Of a stretch of 64,000 nt of DNA, positions 33,520 through 42,781 are shown one piece after another. The notes beneath the pieces were generated by a model. It saw only the letters and a program-made list of their open reading frames with translations. It was not told where the DNA came from and searched no databases. Source of the DNA: JANPPS01 sp964242575 (GTDB lineage Bacteria; Pseudomonadota; Alphaproteobacteria; Acetobacterales; Acetobacteraceae); the NCBI GenBank assembly GCA_964242575.1, contig CAXTCN010000001.1:62001-126000 (forward strand). Reading direction: 5' to 3'. Both the position numbers and the translations under genes were made by a program. Within the stretch, counting starts at the first letter, position 1; each line of letters starts with the position of its first letter.

Positions 33520-34896
33520 ATGTTCGACACGCTGTCGGGCAAGCTAACCGGAGTGTTCGACCGCCTGCGCAGCCGGGGCCGGCTGAGCGAGGAGGACGTG
33601 TCGGATGCGCTGCGCGAGGTAAGGCTCGCGTTGCTTGAGGCAGACGTCGCGTTGCCCGTAGTCAAGGATTTCGTGCAGGCGGTGCGGGATCGGGCGCTTG
33701 GCGCCGAGGTCCTGGACAGCGTCAGCCCCGGCCAGCTCGTTATTAAAATCGTCAACGACGTGCTCGTTGAGGCGTTGGGCGGCGCTGGCGCGGTGCCGTT
33801 GAACCTTGCCGCCACTGCGCCGGTCCCGGTCCTGATGGTCGGCCTGCAAGGCTCCGGCAAGACCACCACGTCGGGCAAGCTCGCGTTGCGGCTGTTCAAG
33901 AGGGAACGCAAGCGGGTCCTGCTGGCGAGCCTCGACACCCAGCGCCCGGCGGCGCAGCTCCAGTTGCAGCAGTTGGCGTTGCAGGCTGGCGTGACCAGCC
34001 TGCCGATCATACCCGGGCAGACGCCGGTGCAGATTGCGCAGCGCGCCATGGAGACCGGCCGGCGCGAGGTGTTCGACATCGTGATCCTCGACACGGCCGG
34101 ACGCCTGTCGATTGACGCGGCGTTGATGTCGGAGGTCCAGGCCATCCGCTTCGCCACCAACCCGGCCGAGACCCTGTTGGTCGTGGACGCCATGACCGGC
34201 CAGGACGCAGTCAACACGGCGCGCGCGTTCAACGAGGCGCTGGGCATCACCGGCATCGTGATGACGCGCATGGACGGCGACGCCCGGGGAGGCGCCGCGC
34301 TGTCGATGCGCCAGGTCACCGGGGCGCCGATCAAGTTGATAGGCTCCGGCGAGAAGCTGGACGCGCTGGAGGAGTTTTTCCCCGAACGGGTCGCAAGCCG
34401 CATCCTGGGCATGGGCGACATCGTCGGCCTGGTGGAGCGCGCCGGCGAGACGATCGACCAGGAAGACGCCGAGAAGCTGGCCCGCAAGATGGCGCGCGGC
34501 ACGTTCGACCTCGAGGACTATGCGAGCCAACTGAAGCAGATCACCAAGATGGGCAGCTTGTCCGGCATCCTTGGCATGTTGCCCGGCGTCGGCAAAATCA
34601 AGGACCAGCTTGAGGGCGCGAATCTGGATCAGGGTATCCTGAAGCGGCAGGCGGCGATTATCTCGTCTATGACCCGCAAGGAGCGGCGGACGCCAGATCT
34701 GATTAAGGCGAGCCGAAAGAAGCGCATCGCGGCCGGGTCGGGCACGACCGTGCAGGAGGTCAACCGCCTGCTGAAGCAGTTCGACGACATGTCGACTATG
34801 ATGAAGCGCATGAACAAGCTTGGTCAAAAGGGGCTGATGCGACAGGGGATGTCGGCGTTGATGCCGAAATCCATGCAGCAGCGCCGTCCTTACTAA
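33520..34896 (+). CDS. ffh: Signal recognition particle GTPase Ffh
   Basis: This SRP54-type protein binds 4.5S RNA and nascent signal sequences and targets membrane proteins to FtsY. In its 458 residues the order is: N domain (residues 1-90); G domain with P-loop VGLQGSGKTTTSGKLA, LDTQRPAA, ILDTAGRL, and the specificity motif MTRMDGDARGGAALS; then a methionine-rich M domain with GSLSGILGMLPGVGKIK and MTRKERRTPDLIK. The C-terminal tail MPKSMQQRRPY is short. It leads into rpsP after 20 bases, the usual order in this group. Confidence 0.97.
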   Translation: MFDTLSGKLTGVFDRLRSRGRLSEEDVSDALREVRLALLEADVALPVVKDFVQAVRDRALGAEVLDSVSPGQLVIKIVNDVLVEALGGAGAVPLNLAATAPVPVLMVGLQGSGKTTTSGKLALRLFKRERKRVLLASLDTQRPAAQLQLQQLALQAGVTSLPIIPGQTPVQIAQRAMETGRREVFDIVILDTAGRLSIDAALMSEVQAIRFATNPAETLLVVDAMTGQDAVNTARAFNEALGITGIVMTRMDGDARGGAALSMRQVTGAPIKLIGSGEKLDALEEFFPERVASRILGMGDIVGLVERAGETIDQEDAEKLARKMARGTFDLEDYASQLKQITKMGSLSGILGMLPGVGKIKDQLEGANLDQGILKRQAAIISSMTRKERRTPDLIKASRKKRIAAGSGTTVQEVNRLLKQFDDMSTMMKRMNKLGQKGLMRQGMSALMPKSMQQRRPY

Positions 34897-34916
34897 CGTA
34901 AATCAAGGAATGCCTG

Positions 34917-35252
34917 ATGGGTCTTAAAATTCGCCTTGCCCGAGCCGGCGCCAAGAAGCGGCCGTATTATCACATCGTGGTGGCCGATAGCCGCAGCCCA
35001 CGTGACGGCCGTTTCCTGGAGAAGGTCGGCAGCTACAACCCGATGCTTCCGGCCGAGCACGAGGAGCGCGTGCGGCTGCAAAACGAGCGCATCACGCACT
35101 GGATGGGCCAGGGCGCGTTGCCGACCGAGCGGGTCGCGCGGTTCCTGGGCCATGCCGGCCTAGCGCCCATGCCGACCTATAGCGAGCAGCCCATCCAGTC
35201 CGCGCCGAAGAAGAAGGCGCAGGAGCGGGCCAAGGCCGCCGCGGCGGCCTAA
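34917..35252 (+). CDS. rpsP: 30S ribosomal protein bS16
   Basis: This 111-residue small-subunit protein opens with the conserved MGLKIRLARAGAKKRPYYHI, then VADSRSPRDGRFLEKVGSYN. The last 30 residues are a charged Ala/Lys extension (APKKKAQERAKAAAAA) typical of alphaproteobacterial versions. AAGGA lies eight bases before the ATG. Its stop TAA is followed directly by the rimM start. Confidence 0.97.
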   Translation: MGLKIRLARAGAKKRPYYHIVVADSRSPRDGRFLEKVGSYNPMLPAEHEERVRLQNERITHWMGQGALPTERVARFLGHAGLAPMPTYSEQPIQSAPKKKAQERAKAAAAA

Positions 35253-35783
35253 TTGGGCGACCGGCGTATCCTGATGGGCGTGATCGGACGGCCACACGGC
35301 GTGCGCGGACTGTTGCACGTGCAGAGCTACACCGCCGATTCTGCTGATCTCGCACGATACGGCGCGCTGCTGGACGAGGCAGGGCGAGCTTGGACCATAA
35401 CCTGGCGCAGCCCCGGCGTCGCTGAGTTGCGCGATGCCGAGGGTCGTCCCATCGCGGACCGTGCGGCGGCAGAGCGGCTGGTGAACACGAAGCTGTTCGT
35501 GCACCGCGACCGCCTGCCGGCATCGCAGGCGGAGGAGTTCTATTTGGCGGATCTGGTCGGCCTGCGGGCTTTAAGCCCACAGGGTGAACCGCTCGGCCGC
35601 GTTTCCGTCGTGCATGACTATGGCGCTGGAACCAGCCTCGAAATCTCCCAGGACGACGCGGCGCCGTTGCTGGTGCCATTCACCCGCGCTTGCGTGCCGG
35701 ACGTGGACATTGCCCAAGGCGTGGTCACGGTCGTGTTGCCGGATGAGGTCGTTGTGCCCGATGTGAAGGCAGCCGCCGAATGA
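35253..35783 (+). CDS. rimM: Ribosome maturation factor RimM
   Basis: RimM assists 16S rRNA processing and assembly of the 30S head near uS19. The protein has 176 residues with the family opening ILMGVIGRPHGVRGLLHVQS and a C-terminal PRC-barrel domain (YLADLVGLRALSPQGEPLGR). The start is taken as TTG 35253, immediately after the rpsP stop; the alternative ATG at 35274 would remove the first beta-strand residues that most homologues have. It overlaps trmD as ATGA. Confidence 0.93.
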   Translation: MGDRRILMGVIGRPHGVRGLLHVQSYTADSADLARYGALLDEAGRAWTITWRSPGVAELRDAEGRPIADRAAAERLVNTKLFVHRDRLPASQAEEFYLADLVGLRALSPQGEPLGRVSVVHDYGAGTSLEISQDDAAPLLVPFTRACVPDVDIAQGVVTVVLPDEVVVPDVKAAAE

Positions 35784-36481
35784 CCTGGCACGCGACGGTC
35801 CTGACACTGTTTCCCACCATGTTCCCGGGTCCGCTCGAGCATTCGTTGGCGGGGCGGGCACAGGACGCTGGGGCGTGGCGTTTGGAAGTGCGGGACATCC
35901 GCGACGCCGCCCGCGGCCGACATCGGACCGTCGATGACACGCCGTTCGGCGGCGGGGCGGGAATGGTCATGCGACCAGACGTGTTGGACGCTGCAATTGG
36001 CGCGACAGATGCGCGCGCGCTGATTTACTTGTCGCCACGCGGGACGCCCTTGACGCAGGCGCGGGTGCGAACGCTGGCGAGTGGACCCGGCGCAATCCTG
36101 ATTTGCGGCCGCTACGAGGGTGTGGACCAGCGCGTGCTGGACGCCCGTGCCGTTGAGGAGATCAGCATCGGCGACTATGTCCTGTCTGGCGGCGAGCTAC
36201 CGGCGCTGGTGCTGCTCGACGCCTGCGTCCGCTTGTTGCCGGGCGTTATGGGGGCGGCTTTGAGCGGCGAGGACGAGAGTTTCAGCGCCGGGCTATTGGA
36301 GTACCCGCAGTACACCCGCCCGGCGGATTGGGACGGGCGGCGCGTCCCGGAGGTCCTGCTGTCCGGCCACCATGCAGCCATTGCGGCATGGCGCCAGGAT
36401 CAAGCAGCCCAGATCACCAAGGCGCGCCGCCCTGACCTGTGGCGCGCCCTCCAGATAAATGACGCGCCCGTCGCGCGGTAA
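35780..36481 (+). CDS. trmD: tRNA (guanine-N1)-methyltransferase TrmD
   Basis: TrmD methylates G37 next to the anticodon and prevents frameshifting. The protein has 233 residues. Visible landmarks are VLTLFPTMFPGPLEHSLAGR at the N terminus, DDTPFGGGAGMVMRPDV, the SAM-binding trefoil-knot region LICGRYEGVDQRVLD, and EISIGDYVLSGGELPALVL. It is coupled to rimM and followed 25 bases later by rplS. Confidence 0.96.
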   Translation: MTWHATVLTLFPTMFPGPLEHSLAGRAQDAGAWRLEVRDIRDAARGRHRTVDDTPFGGGAGMVMRPDVLDAAIGATDARALIYLSPRGTPLTQARVRTLASGPGAILICGRYEGVDQRVLDARAVEEISIGDYVLSGGELPALVLLDACVRLLPGVMGAALSGEDESFSAGLLEYPQYTRPADWDGRRVPEVLLSGHHAAIAAWRQDQAAQITKARRPDLWRALQINDAPVAR

Positions 36482-36506
36482 CGAACTTGCCAGAAAGGAC
36501 TAAGCC

Positions 36507-36893
36507 ATGAACATCATCCAGCAATTCGAGGCCGACCAGATCGCTCGCCTCACCGCCACCCGTCCGGTCCCGGAGTTCCAGCCTGGCGACACCCTGCGCG
36601 TCATGGTGAAGGTGGTCGAGGGCGACCGCTCACGGGTGCAGGCCTATGAGGGCGTGTGCATCGCCCGTTCCAACAAGGGGCTGAACAGCAACTTCACGGT
36701 GCGCAAAATCAGCTATGGCGAGGGCGTTGAGCGCGTGTTCGCGCTGTATGCCCCGACCATCGCCGAGATCGCCGTGGTGCGCCGTGGCGATGTGCGCCGT
36801 GCTAAGCTGTACTACTTGCGGGAACGCAGCGGGAAGTCCGCGCGCATCGCCGAGCGTGCGCGTGACGTTGCGACGCCGGCTGCCGCCGAGTAG
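36507..36893 (+). CDS. rplS: 50S ribosomal protein bL19
   Basis: This 128-residue large-subunit protein sits at the subunit interface. The core reads FQPGDTLRVMVKVVEGDRSR, VQAYEGVCIARSNKGLNSNF, TVRKISYGEGVERVFALYAP, and RRAKLYYLRERSGKSARIAE. AAAGGA lies upstream of ATG 36507. It ends the translation block; leuC follows after 12 bases, so leucine genes may be partly co-transcribed with it. Confidence 0.97.
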   Translation: MNIIQQFEADQIARLTATRPVPEFQPGDTLRVMVKVVEGDRSRVQAYEGVCIARSNKGLNSNFTVRKISYGEGVERVFALYAPTIAEIAVVRRGDVRRAKLYYLRERSGKSARIAERARDVATPAAAE

Positions 36894-36905
36894 GGGAGGG
36901 AGCGC

Positions 36906-38315
36906 ATGTCCGACCGGCCCCGGACGCTGTTCGACAAAGTTTGGGACAGCCACGTCGTCGAGCGGCTCGATGACGGAACCTGCGTGCTGTACATCGACCG
37001 GCACCTTGTGCACGAGGTCACCAGCCCACAGGCGTTCGAGGGCTTGCGCCTGGCCGGCCGGCGCGTGCGGCGTCCGGATGCGACCATCGCCGTGGTGGAC
37101 CACAACATCCCGACGTCGGACCGCACGCAGGGCATTGCCGAGCCGGAGAGCCGGCTGCAGGTCGAGACGTTGGAGCGCAACGTCGCCGAGTTCGCCGTGC
37201 CTTACTTTCCAGTGCGGGACGCACGGCAGGGTATCGTGCACATCATCGGCCCGGAACAGGGCATCAGCTTGCCCGGCATGACCATCGTCTGCGGCGACAG
37301 CCACACCAGCACGCACGGCGCCATGGGCGCGCTGGCATTCGGCATCGGCACGTCGGAGGTTGAGCACGTGCTGGCTACGCAGACCCTGTTGCAGAAGCCT
37401 GCTAAGAACATGCTGATCCAAGTCGATGGCGAGCTGTCGCTGGGCGTCACGGCAAAGGATTTGGTGCTGGCCGTCATCGGCCGGATCGGCACCGCGGGCG
37501 GGACCGGGCACGTGATGGAGTATGCCGGTTCGGCGGTGCGCGGCCTCAGCATGGCCGGGCGTATGACCGTCTGCAACATGAGCATCGAGGCCGGTGCCCG
37601 CGCCGGCATGATTGCGCCGGACGATACGACGTTCGAGTACATCCGTGGACGTCCGTTTGCGCCGAAGGACAAAGCGTTCGATCGTGCCGTGGAGTACTGG
37701 CGCACGTTGCCGTCCGATGCTGGCGCTCATTACGACACGGTGGTCGAACTCGACGCGACGGAAATCCAACCCATGGTGACCTGGGGCACCAGCCCGGAAG
37801 CTGTGCTGCCGATCAGCGGCGTCGTGCCCGACCCGGCTTTGGTGACGGACGTGGCCATACGGGCGGACATGCAGCGCATGTTGGACTACATGGCGTTGCG
37901 GCCGGGACAGCCGTTGGCGGAACTGCCGATTGACGTGGTGTTCATTGGCAGTTGCACCAATGGCCGGATTGAGGACATCCGTGCGGCGGCCCAGGTCGCT
38001 CGTGGCCGGCATGTGGCCGAGGGCGTGCGCGCGATGGTGGTGCCCGGCAGCGGCGTGGTGAAGCTGCAAGCCGAGGCGGAGGGCCTCGACGCCATACTGG
38101 TCAGCGCGGGGTTCGAGTGGCGGGAGGCGGGGTGCAGCATGTGCCTGGGCATGAACCCGGACAAGCTGATGCCGGGCCAGCGTTGCGCCAGCACGAGCAA
38201 CCGGAACTTTGAAGGCCGTCAGGGTCCCGGTGGCCGAACGCACCTGTTGTCCCCCGCCATGGCGGCGGCGGCGGCGGTGACTGGGCGGCTTACGGATGTG
38301 CGGGAGCTTGCGTGA
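36906..38315 (+). CDS. leuC: 3-isopropylmalate dehydratase large subunit
   Basis: The large subunit of isopropylmalate isomerase carries the [4Fe-4S] cluster and converts 2- to 3-isopropylmalate in leucine synthesis. The 469-residue protein has the expected cysteines: GSCTNGRIEDIRAAA and CSMCLGMNPDKLMPGQRC. The substrate region is VCGDSHTSTHGAMGALAFGI. GGGAGGGAGCGC precedes the ATG. It overlaps leuD by one base (TGATG). Confidence 0.97.
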   Translation: MSDRPRTLFDKVWDSHVVERLDDGTCVLYIDRHLVHEVTSPQAFEGLRLAGRRVRRPDATIAVVDHNIPTSDRTQGIAEPESRLQVETLERNVAEFAVPYFPVRDARQGIVHIIGPEQGISLPGMTIVCGDSHTSTHGAMGALAFGIGTSEVEHVLATQTLLQKPAKNMLIQVDGELSLGVTAKDLVLAVIGRIGTAGGTGHVMEYAGSAVRGLSMAGRMTVCNMSIEAGARAGMIAPDDTTFEYIRGRPFAPKDKAFDRAVEYWRTLPSDAGAHYDTVVELDATEIQPMVTWGTSPEAVLPISGVVPDPALVTDVAIRADMQRMLDYMALRPGQPLAELPIDVVFIGSCTNGRIEDIRAAAQVARGRHVAEGVRAMVVPGSGVVKLQAEAEGLDAILVSAGFEWREAGCSMCLGMNPDKLMPGQRCASTSNRNFEGRQGPGGRTHLLSPAMAAAAAVTGRLTDVRELA

Positions 38316-38935
38316 TGCAGGCTTTCACGACCCTTGCGGCCGTTGCGGCCCCGTTGCCGCTGGCGAACATTGACACCGATAAAATCATTCCCGCGCGATT
38401 TCTGAAAACGATCAAGCGCACTGGCCTTGGCGCGCACCTGTTCGACACGCTGCGTTTCGACGACACTGGCGAGGAACGGGCGGACTTCGTGTTGAACAAG
38501 GAGCCGTATCGGCACGCCGAGGTGTTGATCGCACACGAGAACTTTGGCTGCGGCTCATCACGCGAGCATGCGCCCTGGGCGCTGTTGAATTTCGGCATCC
38601 GCTGCGTGATCGCGCCGAGCTTCGCCGATATCTTTCATGCGAACTGCTTCAAGAACGGCATCCTGCCGATCCGGCTGCCCCGCGAGGTGTGTGACCAGTT
38701 GATGGAGGATGCACGCTTGGGCGGCAACGCGCGGCTGGTGATCGACCTCGCACGGCAAGTCGTGGTGCGGCCGAGCGGCGAGGAAATCCCATTTGAGATC
38801 GATGCGTTCCGGAAGCACCTGATGCTGAACGGGCTTGACGACATCGGCCAGACGTTGCTGCGCGTCGACGGCATCACTGCGTATGAGGGACGGCAGCGGC
38901 AAGACCAGTCCTGGTTGCCCAGTATTTCCGTCTGA
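38315..38935 (+). CDS. leuD: 3-isopropylmalate dehydratase small subunit
   Basis: This 206-residue swivel-domain subunit completes the isomerase with LeuC. Key segments are NIDTDKIIPARFLKTI, the substrate-recognition loop HENFGCGSSREHAPWALLNF, and IFHANCFKNGILPIRLP. The ATG at 38315 in a TGATG junction with the leuC stop is preferred; a GTG three bases earlier is also in frame. leuB follows after 12 bases. Confidence 0.96.
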   Translation: MQAFTTLAAVAAPLPLANIDTDKIIPARFLKTIKRTGLGAHLFDTLRFDDTGEERADFVLNKEPYRHAEVLIAHENFGCGSSREHAPWALLNFGIRCVIAPSFADIFHANCFKNGILPIRLPREVCDQLMEDARLGGNARLVIDLARQVVVRPSGEEIPFEIDAFRKHLMLNGLDDIGQTLLRVDGITAYEGRQRQDQSWLPSISV

Positions 38936-38947
38936 GAAGGGACCGCA

Positions 38948-40060
38948 ATGGCCGCGAACAAGAAGCTGCTTGTGCTCCCAGGCGACGGCGTGGGACCGGA
39001 GGTTATGCGCGAAGTGCGGCGGGTGATTGAGTGGATGGACCGTCGGCGCCGGGTCACATTCGACATCAGCGAGGATCTAGTGGGAGGCGCATCGATCGAT
39101 AAGCGCGGCATGCCGATTTCCGAAGATACCATCGCCCATGCCAAGTCGGTCGATGCGATCCTGTTCGGCTCGGTCGGCGGCCCGCGCTGGGATAAGCTCG
39201 GGTTCGACATGCGGCCAGAGATCGCCATTCTGCGCCTGCGACGGGAGCTTGGCCTGTTTGCCAACCTGCGCCCGGCGGTCGTGCTCGATCCGTTGTTGGA
39301 TGCGAGCACGCTCAAGCCCGAAATCATCCGGGGACTTGACCTGATGATCGTTCGGGAAAGCACGGGCGGCCTGTATTTTGGCGAGCCGCGCGGGATTGAG
39401 ACTCTGCCGGACGGGCAGCAACGCGGCTTTAACACCGAGACTTACAGCACGCACGAGATTGAGCGCGTGGCGCGTGTTGGTTTTGACCTGGCGCGCCGCC
39501 GGCAGAACCGGTTGTGCAGCGTCGAAAAAGCCAACGTGATGGAGAGCGGCCTGCTGTGGCGCCAGGTTGTGACGGCCTTACATGAGCGGGAGTATGCGGA
39601 TGTTGAGCTGTCGCACATGTATGCCGACAACTGCGCCATGCAGCTTGTGCGCAATCCCAGGCAGTTCGATGTCATTGTCACCACGAACTTGTTTGGCGAT
39701 TTGTTGTCCGATCTGGCCAGTATGCTGACTGGCAGCCTCGGGATGTTGCCGTCGGCAACGTTGGGCGCGCCAGATGCATCGGGCCGGCGGCGGGCGTTGT
39801 ATGAGCCGATCCATGGCAGCGCGCCTGACATAGCGGGCAAGGGCATTGCGAACCCGATGGCGCAAATGCTGAGTTTCGCGTTGCTGCTGCGGTACTCCTT
39901 TGACCTTGAGGAGGATGCGGCGTTAATAGAGCGGGCTTGCACCAATGTGCTCGCGAGCGGATTGCGCACCGCTGACGTAATGGGACCGGGAACCGCGAAG
40001 GTCGGCACGTCGGTCATGGGCGAGAGCGTGCTGCGCGAACTGGACAAGATCGCGGCCTAG
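38948..40060 (+). CDS. leuB: 3-isopropylmalate dehydrogenase
   Basis: This enzyme oxidises and decarboxylates 3-isopropylmalate with NAD+. The 370-residue protein begins KLLVLPGDGVGPEVMREV. It has the substrate arginine region LRRELGLFANLRPAVV, MIVRESTGGLYFGEPRG, CSVEKANVMESGLLWR with the catalytic lysine, the metal-site aspartates in FGDLLSDLASML, and the NAD-binding EPIHGSAPDIAGKGIANP. AGAAGGGA lies upstream. It closes the leuCDB run. Confidence 0.97.
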   Translation: MAANKKLLVLPGDGVGPEVMREVRRVIEWMDRRRRVTFDISEDLVGGASIDKRGMPISEDTIAHAKSVDAILFGSVGGPRWDKLGFDMRPEIAILRLRRELGLFANLRPAVVLDPLLDASTLKPEIIRGLDLMIVRESTGGLYFGEPRGIETLPDGQQRGFNTETYSTHEIERVARVGFDLARRRQNRLCSVEKANVMESGLLWRQVVTALHEREYADVELSHMYADNCAMQLVRNPRQFDVIVTTNLFGDLLSDLASMLTGSLGMLPSATLGAPDASGRRRALYEPIHGSAPDIAGKGIANPMAQMLSFALLLRYSFDLEEDAALIERACTNVLASGLRTADVMGPGTAKVGTSVMGESVLRELDKIAA

Positions 40061-40066
40061 CCGGCG

Positions 40067-40531
40067 GTGTCCACGTCCCTGTACATTGACGCTGACGCTT
40101 GTCCAGTACGGGACGAGGCGTTCCGAGTGGCGACACGGCTCAACCTTCCGGTTCTCGTGGTGTCGAATGGCTCCAGGCCAATACGACCCCCCAAACTGCC
40201 CAACGTAAAGATGGTGACGGTCGGCGGCGCTCCGGACGAGGCTGATGATTGGATCGCGGAGCGCATTGGGCCGCTGGATGTCTGCGTTACGGCCGACATT
40301 CCGCTCGCGGCGCGTTGCCTGGCGCGTGGGGCACAAGCGTTGTCGCATACCGGCCATGTATGGACTGGCGACAACATTGGCTCAGCTTTGGCAGGGCGGG
40401 AGATAGCCCGGCACCTGCGCGAAACCGGCGCTGGCGGTGGCGGCCCACCTCCGCTGAGCAAAGCCGACCGCTCGCGCTTTTTGTCCGCACTGGACATATT
40501 GGTTCATCGGGTGCTGAGGGCGGCTCGTTAA
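40067..40531 (+). CDS. YaiI/YqxD family protein (UPF0178)
   Basis: This 154-residue protein opens SLYIDADACPVRDEAFRVAT, the hallmark of the YaiI/YqxD family, which shares a PIN-like nuclease fold by prediction. It also has VGGAPDEADDWIAERIGPLD and VCVTADIPLAARCLARGAQA with conserved acidic residues, and ends FLSALDILVHRVLRAAR. The start is GTG 40067, six bases after leuB. No activity is established. Confidence 0.9.
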   Translation: MSTSLYIDADACPVRDEAFRVATRLNLPVLVVSNGSRPIRPPKLPNVKMVTVGGAPDEADDWIAERIGPLDVCVTADIPLAARCLARGAQALSHTGHVWTGDNIGSALAGREIARHLRETGAGGGGPPPLSKADRSRFLSALDILVHRVLRAAR

Positions 40532-40532
40532 A

Positions 40533-40892
40533 CTAGGGGGCGTCGCCTCGGTTCGGTGCTTCGCCGTCGCCGTGCCTCAAGTCCTCCCGAGTCATTGGCG
40601 TCTCGCGCCACTCACCCTGGTCCGCAACGCTCGAGCCGCCTGGGAACTCCCCAAGGTTCTCCTGGATGCTTGCCTCTTCGACGGTCACGCCGGGAATAGG
40701 GTCGTTTTGGGACATTGGGTTCGGCAACTGTCCGGGCGTTCCACTTGCCTCCATACGGAGCAACTCATCGGCGCGTTCGATGTACTCGTCCATCGCATCG
40801 GCCGGGCTGCCGTCCGCTTCCCAGAGCTGCTTAGCGCGACCTCGTACGGCCGCGTCGTGCTCAGGCGTCGTTTCGAGTGGGTTGTCCGACAT
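40533..40892 (-). CDS. DUF2934 domain protein
   Basis: This 119-residue soluble, acidic protein has the short DUF2934 motif RAKQLWEADGSPADAMDEYI near the N terminus. The rest is low-complexity and polar, with no further domain. GGAGAGG lies ten bases upstream of the ATG at 40892. The first 32 bases overlap the 3' run-on of the PEP-CTERM gene upstream, which is probably a result of stop-codon loss there. DUF2934 proteins are often stress-associated in alphaproteobacteria, but that is not shown here. Confidence 0.75.
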   Translation of the reverse strand: MSDNPLETTPEHDAAVRGRAKQLWEADGSPADAMDEYIERADELLRMEASGTPGQLPNPMSQNDPIPGVTVEEASIQENLGEFPGGSSVADQGEWRETPMTREDLRHGDGEAPNRGDAP

Positions 40893-41757
40893 GCTGGGCT
40901 TCCTCTCCGGTGTTCAAGCCGTTAGCGCGCCAGGACAGCTTCAAGTTGCGCGCGGCCTGTCTTGTCCGGAGCACGCCCAGGCACAATAGTCCGGTGCCGA
41001 GCATACCAAGGGAGATCGGCTCTGGCACACTGATGAAGGCGAAGCGTGTGCTGGTGTCGGAACTTGGAGGCCGGTAGCCGACGGTGTGGTTGTCAGACTC
41101 AAAGCCGCCGCCGCCTATTTGCTGGAAACGCACCTGGTCAAAGTAACCATTCGTGTCAAAGAAGTTGATGAACGCATACTGCTGACCGGCGTTTTGCGTC
41201 GGCTCCGAGGGATTGCCGCAGTAAGCGTTGCCGTCCTTGCAAGAGCCTAAGGATTTGATGAGCATGTTGGGCGTATAGGTGTAGATAGTTTCATTGTTGC
41301 GCCGAAACTCGAGCATGTTGCCTGCATCCAATGCCGACAACTGCATGCCGAAGTAGTTTAGGCCGGGAATGCTGTCACCGTGACGTAGGTCGAGTGTATA
41401 GCCGCTGGCCGCGAATGTGACGATATAGTTTCCAGCTCCACCAGCACCGCCATAGAGGTCAGCGCCCGAGATGCCGAGAGTTCCGGAATATCGTCCGGAG
41501 ATGACACCCTTCTTGTCGAAGGTCGCATCGAAGCTCATCGTTTCGGAAAAGCTGCTCGGCTTGAGGTTGTCGAACGTTTCCGTTCCAACAACCGATCCCT
41601 TGCCGTCCAACCCTGCTTGGTACTTGTCCGCAACTTCAACTCGCGGCTTCAGGTAGTCCAGCACAAAAGCGTCGGCCCAGGCTTAGCTGGATGGCAGCAG
41701 AAGCAAGGCCAATGCTGCCGGAACATGCAGCATTTGGCTAGATTTACGTTCGAACAC
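40861..41757 (-). pseudogene. PEP-CTERM sorting-domain protein with a stop codon in the signal peptide
   Basis: The intact part (267 residues from 41664) is a secreted beta-rich protein ending in a PEP-CTERM anchor, VPEPISLGMLGTGLLCLGVL followed by RTRQ. Reading upstream in the same frame gives a GTG at 41757 with AAGGG seven bases before it, then MFERKSSQMLHVPAALALLL and LPSS, a TAA at 41685-41683, and AWADAFVLDYLKP. This is a normal signal peptide and cleavage site interrupted by one nonsense codon. The C terminus also runs about 30 residues past the usual PEP-CTERM end into the next gene. Either the gene is inactivated or the TAA is a sequencing error. No exosortase gene is in the window. 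Confidence 0.8.
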
Positions 41758-41976
41758 AACACGACCCTTTATGATCCAGCGAAGGCCGCCGACATCAGGC
41801 CGGCACCGCGTAGGGGCATGAATGCAAGAAAAACCTTTAAATTTAGTAAACGGCTCTGAGCCTATGGCAACAGTTCATCGCTGACGCTCCGTGGGAGCGC
41901 CCGAGCCATCCCTGGGCTAGCTTTTCCACAAAGTGCGGCGGGCAATGCCTGTCGCGTAAACAGGCTCGGCGCGGCC
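41758..41976. other. Intergenic region upstream of the PEP-CTERM gene
   Basis: This 219-bp stretch is lower in GC than its surroundings around 41760-41880. It should hold the PEP-CTERM promoter. A small stem (41885-41890 with 41894-41899, CGCTCC/GGAGCG) lies downstream of the LuxR-type gene but lacks a T tract. No gene is seen. Confidence 0.4.
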
Positions 41977-42540
41977 CTAAAGCAAAATCAGGCCCTGCCG
42001 CAACCCCTTCGCAACCGCCTCTGCCCGGCTCGCTGCACCTAGCTTGATGAATACCGCCTCAAGATGAAACTTAACGGTGTGGGCGCTGATGCCCAGAGCG
42101 CGTGCCACGGCTTTATTGCTCAGGCCCTCGCCAAGGCACCGCAGGATTTCGACCTCCCGCGGTGTCAATGGGGTATGCGCCGGCTCGTTCCTCGAACGGT
42201 TGGCCTCGATTCGGTCAGGCCCACTCATGCCGACACGCAAGCCGGCGGCGACAGCGCGTAACCCGGCATCCAACTGCCTCGGCGTGAGGTCTGGCGGAAG
42301 CACGTTGCCCGGATCATCCCACTGTGCCGACAGCCGCAGGACCACCTGCTGCGTCCGCGTCACGACAAGGCCGTCAGCCAGGATCACGTCGGGATCAGTG
42401 CTTGACGTTACGGTGTGCCCCGCCAACGCGACACGGGCCGCCATATCGGCCTGCCGCACCGGGTCGGCGGCGACCACTGCGACTAGAAGGCCGGTCTCTG
42501 CTGAGACTCCATGCGCCAGGGCTGCGCCCGGGACCCTCAT
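41977..42540 (-). CDS. LuxR/NarL-type DNA-binding regulator
   Basis: This 187-residue protein has a C-terminal LuxR helix-turn-helix domain: PLTPREVEILRCLGEGLSNK, AVARALGISAHTVKFHLEAV. The N-terminal half (LLVAVVAADPVRQADMAARV) resembles a short, degenerate receiver domain, but the cluster of acidic residues and the conserved lysine are not evident. It may therefore not be phosphorylated in the usual way. The start at 42540 has no good ribosome site. It stands alone; its targets are unknown, although the neighbouring PEP-CTERM and CreA genes are candidates by position. Confidence 0.78.
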   Translation of the reverse strand: MRVPGAALAHGVSAETGLLVAVVAADPVRQADMAARVALAGHTVTSSTDPDVILADGLVVTRTQQVVLRLSAQWDDPGNVLPPDLTPRQLDAGLRAVAAGLRVGMSGPDRIEANRSRNEPAHTPLTPREVEILRCLGEGLSNKAVARALGISAHTVKFHLEAVFIKLGAASRAEAVAKGLRQGLILL

Positions 42541-42781
42541 GGGATGCGCTCTGCGGTAAAACCAGCGTTCAGCGACATGCCGCTATGATACCTTTGACAC
42601 GCTCAGGGCAGCTTTTGCTCATGGTGGCATCTCCAATCCATGACATATAAGAAGAGTCTTAGGCGTTCGCATCACCGGATAAGTGGGGGAGGGCCGTTGC
42701 GGCGCTCGTTGCGGTGCCACCGGCCGACGCAACGCGGCGTGATTTCCGGCGTTGAGGCAGAGTCCACCTAAGGTGTCTTCT

